Source: Rutidosis leptorrhynchoides (Eukaryota; Streptophyta; Magnoliopsida; Asterales; Asteraceae). From it: 64,000 nt of DNA. A program made the translations under genes and the position numbers. Each line of letters opens with the position of its first letter. Within the stretch, counting starts at the first letter, position 1. The notes beneath the pieces are model-generated. The model did no database searches, had not been told where the DNA came from, and was given only the letters and a program-made list of their open reading frames with translations. The stretch covers positions 79,073,501 through 79,137,500 of the forward strand of contig NC_092339.1 in assembly GCF_046630445.1 (NCBI RefSeq), in the 5' to 3' direction. Positions 55,431 to 64,000 of the stretch are shown piece after piece.

Positions 55431-58400
55431 CTTTCTGCGATCCGCGACAAGAACTGAGCTGACAGCTTCTTTTGATGCCGCAAGGTACATCGTAAGTGTT
55501 TCCCCTGATACTGGTGCGGTGAGTGTTGGTAATTCAGCGAGCACCTTCTTCATCTCTTGAAAAGATGATTCTGCTTCCTGAGTCCACGAAGTCTTTTTTC
55601 TTTAAACAATTCTTCAAAGTATTGAAGAACGGTAACTGCCGTTCCGCAGCTTTTGACAAGAACCGCGTGATCACCATGAGCTTCCCAGTTAGACTCTGTA
55701 CATCTTTCTTTATCTTTGGAGATGGTAAAATATCAATGGCTAGAAACTTGCCTTCCTCTTCCCCGAAACTACACTTGAGCGGGTTAAGCTTCATGTTGAT
55801 CTTGCGCAAAGATGCAAACATCTCTAGGATGTCCGCGATCATTTCTTCTTCGGTGTTACTTTTAATTACCAAGTCATCGACATATGCTTCAAGATTTCTG
55901 CCAATTTGGTGCTTGAAAGCCGCGTCAATTACGCACTGATAGGTAGTGCCTGCATTTTTTAATCCGAAGGGCATCTTTGTATAACAGTAAATACCTTGTG
56001 GCGTATGAAAAGCAGTTTTGTCCTCATCTTCCGCGGCCATGAGGATTTGGTGATAACCCTTGTACGCATCCAGAAAACATTTGTACCGAAAACCCAATAA
56101 GGATTCCACCTTCCAGTCAATCTCCGGGAGAGGGTAGTTATCTTTAGGACACGCTTTATTAATGTCCTTAAAATCGACACACATCCGCCAGTTACCGTCA
56201 GCCTTCTTTACCAACACAGGACTAGCAACCCATGTCTGATACTGTACTTCCCGCAGGATATTCGCTCTGACCAGGTTATCAACTTCTGCGCATAACCAAT
56301 CACTGCGCTCAAGGGCCATGTATATTCCCCCAGTCATGTCTGACTCTTGCCATGCGAAAACATCTGCGTTTGCTAACAAGATACCGTGCAACTTAGCTTT
56401 AGTTTCGATTGACAAGCCTGTGCCAATTTTGATTCGCTTGTCCGGATGCAAGCGATTAGCTATGACCGCACTACTTCTAAGTTGCTCTCCTACGCTGGGA
56501 ATGTGTACGGGAATAACTGAACCACATAACTCGGTTGTTTTATGCGACAAAATTGTAGCTATTCCGCCCATGGTAGGAAACTTAATCAAGCCATGGACCA
56601 CCGAGGGTATAATGTTAAAACGCCGTATGAAATTTCTCCCTAGAAGCGCATTGTAGCGTGAAGTCGAACGAACCACATAGAATTCGATTAACTCGCTTCT
56701 AGCCAACTGCGGATTCTTGTCATCCACGAGCTCTACTACAAGTTCTATCCGGCCTAGCTGCCATGAGCTTTCCCCAGATAATCCTGATAGCGTAATATCG
56801 GGTTGGCACAACTGTGCCTTGACTTCTGCGGGAAGAAAACGATAGCAGTGCTCATACATAATGTCGACACCACTTCTGGTATCAACATGCATGCGTTTAA
56901 TCTGTATTCGTTGATCATGAATGCGACACTTGATGATAACGGGCTCATTAATTATGTCGATTGACATGACAGGAGGGAATGAAATTGGGATAAGTTCCCA
57001 ATCCTGGTAGTCATTGTATTTTCTTCGCTGACCAACTTTCTCTGCATCGACCATATTGATGGTTAAATTGGCACCTTTAATTTTATTGGTTTTTTGCCAT
57101 GCAAAAGTTTTGGCTTTTGAACCCTCTTCTGCGGCTTTTTCCTTATCTTTCTTTGGTAGTTTTAGGTGATCTAACTTTCCTACGCGCAGCGCTTCCAACA
57201 CCCGTACCATTAAGTTTTTACACCGATTGGTGTCATGGCCGTGATCGTCATGGAACTCGCAGTACTTCGTTTTATCCCGCTTACCAAATTCTGTCAGCGG
57301 AGTTGGAACCGCAAAGGTTGCACACACTGGCTCGGTGGCCAAAATCTCTTTTGGTGTTTTAGACAGGCTTTTGAGCAGCGCATAGTTCTGATTATTAATA
57401 CCGTTCTGATTATTGTTTCGAAAACCACCACTTGCTCACCCTTTATCACTTCTTATGGGACCACCACTAGGATATCTTCCGCGAGAACTGTTACCGAGGC
57501 TTTGATCGCACGAACGATCATCATCGTCTTTCCTCTCATTGCGTGAGCTAGCGGTGAGAATATCATTATCTTCACCACTCCGCATATAATCGTGGCATTC
57601 ATTAAGTGCTTTAGCATAAGTTGTTGGCACCGTATGGTGCAGACACCTAACCAGCGTTGGATGACGCTCTGTACTTATACCATGTATGAGCCCAGAAATC
57701 TGCTGTTCTGGCTTTAGGTCCGGTATGCGCAAGCACTCATGTGACGCCCCGTACAAAACCATTGCGTACGATTCGTCAACAACAGGATCTTTACACGATC
57801 AATTACTACATGCTGTTTGAAAGCCATTTTTGCATTCATAAAAAGATAGCATTTACAAAAGATAACGTGACACAAAGGTCGTTACAAACTCTTTTTTTGA
57901 AAATAACATAATTTACTAATGCAAGATAAAAGTTCCATGATTGAGACATCTCTAAGTAATGCAGCGGAAATCTAACACAGCAGGTCCATAATAGCAAGTC
58001 TATAACACAAAGACAGCAAGTCTAACAGCGGAAGCAACATCGTCTAAGCACCTGAGAATTACACGCTTAAAAGTCAACACGAATGTTGGTGAGCTATAGT
58101 TTGAAATCAGTAAAGTAATGTAGACCACGAGTTATCGTATTTAAAATAGTATGAAAAGTATATGCTTATCTGTGGGCACCCGGTAACTAACTTAACATAA
58201 TAGTAATACCCCCTAAAAGTACACTTGGCGAGTGCGTATGTCCTCGAAGTATCAAACACCCGTTAAATGCTAGCGCGACTAGCCCGAGTGGGGATGTCAA
58301 ACCTTATGGATCCATATCTAATATTCGCGTTCACTGGTTCAAAAACCAATGATCAAACGTTACCGTGCTAAGGGGAAAGTTTATTCCGTTATATAACCCA

Positions 58401-58849
58401 CACATATGTAAAGTTTAAGTACTCGTGTCTAGTATGTAAAACATAAAAAGTGCATGTATTCTCAGTCCCAAAAATAGTATAAGTAAAAAGGGAAGCTATT
58501 ACTCACATTGATAAATGCGGTAAAGTTGATATGCAAGAAATGCAAATAGTAAGTCGGTCCGAAAGGTCGTTAACCTAAGTCAATGGTCACTAGGTCAGTA
58601 TGTTATCCCAATAATTTTAAAAGTGAATAAATTAAGTTTAAGTGTCATCATCGACATCATCATTATCATCACCATTCATCAATACTAAGGTAATGTGATG
58701 ACCCGGAAATTTCTGACCAAATTTAAACTTAATCTTTGTATGATTAACGTTTTCGACACGATAAGCAAAGTCTGTAATGTTGAGTCACGAAAGTTTTGGA
58801 ACTATATTCATATAATCAATTATTCTTTGACTGTTCTCGACGATTCACG

Positions 58850-58851
<2 letters not shown>

Positions 58852-58939
<88 letters not shown>

Positions 58940-58948
58940 ATAACTTAA

Positions 58949-58990
<42 letters not shown>

Positions 58991-59010
58991 ATATATGCAC
59001 ATTAAGTTAT

Positions 59011-59102
<92 letters not shown>
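58852..59102. repeat. TA microsatellite with a central inverted repeat in F
   Basis: About 250 bp of almost pure TA. At its centre GTATATAACTTAATGTGCA (from about 58936) is mirrored by TGCACATTAAGTTATATAC (ending about 59014), so a large part is palindromic. Confidence 0.88.
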
Positions 59103-59104
<2 letters not shown>

Positions 59105-59205
59105 CAAGTTATTTAGTAGACGATAGTAACATTCGTTTGTTAATTCGATTGATATTTAGATAAGTGAACTAAAACGTTTAAGATGAACAAGTAAAACACT
59201 AATTT

Positions 59206-59277
59206 GCTACAGTATTTTCGAATTGCTACAGTACCCAAAATGCTACAGTGTTTTCAAAAATCACTATTCGCTACAGT
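59206..59277 (+). repeat. Four GCTACAGT motifs in F
   Basis: GCTACAGT occurs at 59206, 59225, 59242 and 59270, spaced 17-28 bp apart in AT-rich sequence. Confidence 0.8.
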
Positions 59278-59424
59278 AAAATACTATTTCAAAATGAAAA
59301 TGTATATATATATTTTACAAGGTGATAAAATAAAATATTAACTTAATCTTAAAACGATTTGATTTAAAATAATATTATTAAATATATATTAATAAATAGC
59401 GAGACGATGATATATAGAAGTAAA

Positions 59425-59830
59425 TGACCAAAACACTCGAAAGTTTAAGATACACTTTGAGTGATATAGTTTATTGATAATTTAAGACTATATTTTGACA
59501 AAAGTACGAGTCATGAAACGTAAAATGCTATTTTTCTTTGCGTATGAAACAACGTTCGAAAAACCGGAACCGGGACATGAGTCGAGTGACGACGTACGAC
59601 TTATCGGAACGAAAATTACAATTCAACTATGCACGTGAATTTAATATAATATATAATTAATTATATATTATATATTATAAAATTAATATAAAATTATGTC
59701 GACGAGGAAGAAACCAAAACATTGTGAGCTGGAAAATACATCCATGCGATCGCATGGATAACCGGCACAAACCTCATGCGATCGCATGGGGGCTGGTGAC
59801 AGGAGAGATACTATAAATTGCTCGATTTCG
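59425..59830 (+). promoter_or_regulatory. Promoter module of F shared with Athila-like LTRs
   Basis: It contains CGTTCGAAAA, GGAACCGGGACATGAG and CAACTATGCAC in the same order as 18260-18360 (B) and 29500-29590 (G). Then come TCCATGCGATCGCATGGA (59741-59758), CATGCGATCGCATG (59775-59788) and TATAAAT at 59812. Centre spacing is 32 bp, then 30.5 bp to the TATA box, exactly as in B. Confidence 0.75.
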
Positions 59831-59890
59831 GTTCTGTTTTTCTCACACTCTTCTTAATATTACTCCGTAAGTATTTATTTATTTTATTTA

Positions 59891-59937
<47 letters not shown>
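59891..59937. repeat. ATT trinucleotide microsatellite in F
   Basis: An uninterrupted ATT run directly downstream of the TATA region, followed by a smaller inverted TTATTATTAATC-type segment. Confidence 0.9.
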
Positions 59938-59938
<1 letters not shown>

Positions 59939-62339
59939 AGATTAATATTATTATTAATCTTATTATTAGTAGTATGAGTATTATTATTTATACATAAAAT
60001 ACTACGACGAGGTCATAAGCGTGTCACTTTCAAAATATGTTTTCGAACGGGATAGAGCTAAGGAAATTATGGGTTATAGCTATGGAGGTTATGGGTAATG
60101 TTCGTGGGTATTGTTCGTAAGTCAAACCTAGTGTTTATCATCTCCGTTGCGTCTACGTATTTTCCTGCAATATTGAATCACAATATTGATACGTGAGCAT
60201 TCATATCTTATCTTTTATATACTAATTGTGTATCCATGTCTAGTGCTCGAGTATATATATATTTATGCATGCATGTATGCTAAATTTCGTCGTTAAACAG
60301 TTTATAATGAATCACGAATTAAATAAATATATTACTGGTAAAAGGTATATGATATACATGTTTTTGGAAAGCTGGCGAAAAATCAATAACTTTTCATTTA
60401 GATATCGAATAATTTCGATGAACGGATTAAAAGATATGATCAACTGAATTATGATTAACGTTAATTGAAATTACTTTTGAATATACAATTAAGATTTAAA
60501 TAACTTGTTTACGAGATTGATAAATTGGATTTTTGAATATTACCAACCGAGTAAATGAATCCTTATATAAGGTACGTCTCGTTTTGTTAAACAACTGTCA
60601 AAATTGACTTTTTGAAGCGCCTTTGGATAACTTTTGTATGTCGATATCGAGTATTAGGATTATGATACACTATGACCTGACCTAGCTTGATAGACATTTA
60701 TTGACCAACATATGTTCTCTAGGTTGAGATCTACGGTTATTTGGTAATCCGAGTTTCAGTCACATTTTGGTGAACGACTTTATATGCTGCTAAGGTGAGT
60801 TTCATTTGCTCCCGTTTTAATTGCTTTTGCAATCTATATTTTTGGGCTGAGAATACATGCACTTTATTTTAAACGCAATGGATACAAGTACATACTAAAT
60901 TCTACACCGAGTTTGAACCGAAAATCCCTTAGCTTTGGTAACTAGTAACTGCCAGTTATAAGAACTGGTGGGCGCGAGTAGTAGTATATGGATCCATAGG
61001 GCTTGACATCCCCGTCCGTTCCAGGTATAGAGACCCTAGCATGAACTATAAAGCGGACGTATACTATTTGAGTTTAGTACACGTTGGTTTGCGTGTATTG
61101 TACATATTGGTTGCATGTATGTTAAAACAGGGGTATTATTATATATACGTTAAGTTTAGTTACCAGAGTGCTCAATCTTGTAGAATATTTTGATAAACGT
61201 TTCTGGACGAAACAACTGAAATCTTATGATCCACCTTTATATACAGATTATATGAGACAATAAAACTATGAACTCACCAACCTTTGTGTTGACACTTGTT
61301 AGCATGTTTATTCTCAGGTTTCCTAGAAGTCTTCCGCTGTTTGCTTATGTGTTAGACAAGCTATGTGCATGGAGTCTTACACGACATATTTTTCAAGGAA
61401 ACATTGCATTCACCAAATCATCACCATGTATCTTATTTTGACTGCATTGTCAACGGAAGTATTATTGTAAACTATTTTTTACGGTGATTGTCTATATGTA
61501 GAAATCATCAGATGTCGAAAACCTTTGATTTAAATATTCATTTATGGTGTGCCTTTTTAAAAGAATGCAAAGTTTACAAAACGTATCATATAGAGGTCAA
61601 ATACCACGTAATGAAATCGATGAATGACGTGTTCGTCCATATGGATTTGGAGCGATCATCACAGGTAAGTTTAACAAGAATAGAGATCGAAACAAAAGGC
61701 TGACTTCGGAAAGCTGTTATGACCTTTATACAAATCAAAAAGATGCGTAGTCAGCTGCTATGGCTCCATATGTGAGTCCTCTAACCGCTGACCAATTTTT
61801 AGAACCTAACTCGTCTTCGTTTGACTGTGGCGATGGTTTAAGTGCGAGTAGGTTAGAAATTTCAGCACAACGTTACAAGGGCGCAGTGACTTTCGGAAGG
61901 CCATAAATCCTAAACTTTATATCGGATTAAGTCGAGGCCTAAATGAAAAGTCATCTAATCGAAACGAAATATCTGAAAATTAATTTTCCAGAAGCCCAGG
62001 TGTCTGATCAGACCCCGAAAAATAGAAAACAAGTGCTCCGGTGAGGTTCTTGGTGCTTGATGCTCATCACGGTTCTCATCCTTGATGCTTGTAAGCTTCA
62101 AGTGTACAACTCTTTGATGTTTTAGCATCACTTTGACTAAGGTTCAACCATCAACACATAACTAAAAGTAAAATCTATCATTCTACAAGTTTTGAACATC
62201 AAGATTGCCTCTTTATTGCATGAATCCAATAAAGCTTCAACCTTTGTCCATTTTACACAAGTTCATGCATCTATATCATATGTGATGATGAAGACTTGAT
62301 CTTTATCATCACAACAAACACAAAAAGGTTCCAAGTAAG

Positions 62340-62770
62340 TGAGATCTACAATAATAACTTAGATCTCAAGTATTAAGAAAACCCTAAGCTAGAAAGCTTG
62401 GATCTTTACAAGATTAATGAGACCATAAGCTAGAAAGCTAAGATATTTAACAAAATAATGAAAGTAATGAGATCATAAGCTAAAAATCTAAGATCTTTAA
62501 CATAATAATGAAACCCTAAGCTAAAAAGCTTGGATCTTTAGTGTTCTTGAAGATCTTGAAGCATAAAGTTTGGATCTTTAAGATACTTGAAGATTACAAA
62601 CACAAGTTTGAAGCTTTATAACAAAATAACAAGATTAAAACTAAAAAGATTTAGATCTACAAAATAAGTGAAGATTCAAAGCTAGAAAGCTTGAATCTTC
62701 CATGTTCTTGAATTATTCAAACCCAAGTTTGAATCTTTAAGATATAACAAGATCAAAAGCTGAAAGCTAG
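62340..62770 (-). repeat. Degenerate tandem repeats in LTR I
   Basis: Units of about 50-60 bp recur around the phrase AAGCTAGAAAGCTTGGATCTTT, at least six imperfect copies. They lie downstream of the minus-strand TATA box, so they would be in the transcribed leader. Confidence 0.75.
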
Positions 62771-62940
62771 ATCCATAAAATGATGATGATGATGATGTCA
62801 TGTGGATGAAGGGAAGAAGAAGAAGAAATAAATCAAAAACTTACACTTTTTAGAGTGAGAAAGACTAGAGAGAGAATTAGAGAGTACGTGTGTGTAAATT
62901 GCAAATAAGATCAAGTGTGAAATGAGTGAAATAAGGCTTG

Positions 62941-62948
62941 TATTTATA
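62941..62948 (-). promoter_or_regulatory. TATA box of LTR I
   Basis: TATAAATA on the minus strand in the context CACCTATAAATACAAGCC, preceded by a C-rich CACCACC region. Confidence 0.6.
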
Positions 62949-63106
62949 GGTGGTGAGGAGGTGGTGGGGTGGTTTAGGCCGTGAGTATGGGGAGGGGACA
63001 AGGGGGACACCTTTTTGCTTTTTGGTTAATGGTTGTCTAAAGTTGGTGCTTATGTTAGGATCCCATGCAACATTAAGGATAATGCTTAACAAAAATGCTA
63101 GTATGT

Positions 63107-64000
63107 TGTAACATCCTCAATCGTACCTAGCTGTAAGATTACTAAATTGCCCTTAAGTTGCGTTGAGTTAATATATGCTTTAATTTTTATTTAATACTTA
63201 TTATTTTGTTGATGATGTGGTTAGGACCAGTTTGTGACAAGGGTCACAGAACAGGTTTGTTTATTTAATTTAGACTTCGTTTGGGTTGCCAAATGATGTA
63301 CGAAAGGTATCAGATAACTGATAAATACCCGTGTGTTGTACAGTGTGGGAATTTAACCCAATTAAGATGACTAGTGCATACCATTTCTCTCACTTTCCAT
63401 ATTTTTTCCAAACACCTCGTTCTTCATCTTCTTCACCTAACAAAACCCTAATTGCTAGATCTTATTCTTGAGCTCAAATTAATCATAGCTTCTTGTTCTC
63501 TGTGATTTTATGATCATTTTAAGGTAAGCATCTATTTGATTCATGTCTTGATTCTTGCTTAAATTGAGTTTTTGTGTTCTTGAGTAAAAGTGTAATTTTC
63601 ATGCTTGATTCTTGATCTTAAGTGTTTTTTGTGCTTAATTGATGTTAGAAATATGTTCTATATAGTTTATATGATGCTTTGGAAGTGGTTTTGGTGTTAT
63701 ATCTTGCAAAAATCATGATTTTGGGTCAAAAAATGCGAAAATAGCGAGCTGGAATGTTCTAACAGCTCCCACACTTCTGAAAGGTCACTCGTACGAGTGA
63801 CCACACGTTTGAGGCTCAACCACACGGTTGAGGACTCACTCGCACGAGTGAGGTCTCGTCAGTGCGAGTGAGCACTGGTCAGTTTTTGGTAAAATTGAAA
63901 AGGCTGTAACTTTCAAACCGTAACTCAGTTTTTGATGAATAAACTATCGTTGGAATCATCTTGAAGTTTACTATCCAATGATAAGGTTTTAAAAAGCTAT
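63107..64000 (+). repeat. LTR H: start of a further LTR, cut by window end
   Basis: TGTAACATCC opens a region like the starts of Tekay-like LTRs, followed by AT-rich sequence, a pyrimidine-rich leader-like stretch (63390-63520) and a possible splice donor GTAAGC at 63524. The palindrome cluster 63783-63868 lies inside. With no second copy in view, the assignment is tentative. Confidence 0.5.
63783..63868. repeat. Cluster of short palindromes in LTR H
   Basis: GGTCACTCGTACGAGTGACC (63783-63802) is a perfect 20-bp palindrome. CTCAACC...GGTTGAG (63815-63832), CTCACTCG-CA-CGAGTGAG (63835-63852) and CTCG...CGAG (63855-63868) follow within 70 bp. Confidence 0.85.

Larger units (their letters stand above)
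20013..57739 (-). mobile_element. Element E: Tat-lineage Ty3 element with antisense ORF, interrupted by C
   Basis: Gag-pol remains at 53147-57739 read on the minus strand. A Transposase_28-type ORF at 21305-23343 reads on the plus strand and therefore lies antisense between pol and the 3' LTR. Known Tat elements such as Grande carry accessory ORFs in this position. Element C (23604-52635) splits the two parts. The left end is a purine tract and LTR start at 20680-20667. The right end is cut inside gag by LTR I at 57740. Joining the two halves into one element is an inference from order and orientation; the two sides have no overlapping sequence to prove it. Confidence 0.68.
53147..57739 (-). 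pseudogene. gag-pol: Broken Tat-lineage gag-pol of E with three introns
   Basis: From right to left: the end of Gag; a zinc-knuckle-like CEFHDDHGHDTNRC near 57260; a protease remnant with D-T-R-S-G near 56870 in place of the usual D-T-G-S; and reverse transcriptase with VDFKDINKACPKDNYPLPEI and Y-V-D-D near 55880. Next are RNase H, a second RNase H-like segment starting ELYTDGACSAAGEGAG near 54930 (typical of Tat), the integrase zinc region and core, and an integrase C-terminal part ending at 53147. Several stops (for example near 57430, 54770, 54640 and 53680), a frameshift near 55550 and small deletions in the reverse transcriptase break it. Gag is cut at 57740 by LTR I. Three intervals with introns interrupt the RNase H and integrase parts. 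Confidence 0.88.
58694..61663 (+). repeat. Solo LTR F (2970 bp) with target duplication GGTAA
   Basis: It begins TGTGATGACCC and ends GATCATCACA, with GGTAA at both 58689-58693 and 61664-61668, so it is a complete solo LTR left by recombination. Its 3' part has the Tekay block (61273-61339) and end region (61587-61619) seen in element A. Its promoter part (about 59425-59830) instead matches the Athila-like LTRs B and G. Confidence 0.92.
57740..63103 (-). repeat. LTR I: reverse Tekay-like LTR interrupting E gag, carrying solo LTR F
   Basis: On the minus strand its end reads GGGGCGTCACA at 57740, right against the E gag coding sequence. The conserved block shared by Tekay-like LTRs lies at 58026-58093. 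After LTR F (58694-61663) it continues at 61669 with a repeat region and a TATA box on the minus strand at 62948-62941. Its start lies near 63103 but is not fixed. Without F it is about 2.4 kb, a normal LTR length. Flanking duplication was not found. Confidence 0.65.

Noticed and set aside
55523..56656. Plus-strand frames across E pol
   Set aside because: Overlap recognisable reverse transcriptase on the minus strand, so they are shadows.
58695..59163. Frames of repeated I-Y residues
   Set aside because: Direct translation of the TA microsatellite.
62781..62796. GAT trinucleotide run as a separate feature
   Set aside because: Only about five units; ordinary short repeat inside LTR I.

Overview
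This is plant nuclear DNA, and all 64 kb of it can be read as nested LTR retrotransposons. I found no host gene, rRNA, tRNA or CRISPR array. The evidence is chromodomain Ty3/Gypsy polyproteins, primer-binding sites for initiator-Met and Asp tRNAs, GT-AG introns of 63-81 bp, and long AT-rich LTRs. The LTR styles resemble those I associate with Asteraceae, but that is recollection and not proof.

Layout. (A) 1-8374 is a Tekay/Del-type chromovirus on the + strand. It has an unbroken 1470-codon gag-pol and an extra acidic ORF before gag; its 5' LTR is cut by the window edge. (IR) 8375-14640 holds two copies of another Tekay-like LTR head to head, forming a 3-kb inverted repeat; A sits in the left copy. 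(B) 14641-20012 is the rest of an Athila-like, non-autonomous element with a reduced gag-like ORF and a 3' LTR; the IR sits in its leader. (E) 20013-57739 is a Tat-lineage element on the minus strand. It has a 3' LTR remnant, a spliced antisense accessory ORF, and a decayed gag-pol that carries three short introns. (C) 23604-52635 is an Athila-like element inserted into E, with a broken gag-protease and an unidentified ORF where pol should be. (G) 29195-39527 is a complete, very young Athila-like element nested in C; it encodes gag-protease only. (D) 43053-52050 is a Tekay element on the minus strand nested in the 3' LTR of C; its gag-pol is broken and its LTRs carry a hairpin array. (I) 57740 to about 63103 is a reverse Tekay-like LTR that interrupts the gag of E and itself contains the complete solo LTR (F) 58694-61663. 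(H) 63107-64000 is the start of one more LTR.

Insertion order deduced from nesting: E is oldest; C entered E; D and G entered C; B appears to have entered the E LTR; the inverted LTR pair entered B; and A entered that pair. Target-site duplications are visible for G (GGAAG), D (AAGTT) and F (GGTAA).

Only A has a complete protein set. B, C and G have priming sites, LTRs and Gag-type proteins but no reverse transcriptase or integrase, so they would depend on enzymes supplied by other elements. The most unusual signals are the introns inside E pol, the covarying hairpin array in the D LTRs, and a promoter module with twin palindromes shared by LTRs of two different lineages (B and F). The SUMO-interaction-like ORF of A also stands out.
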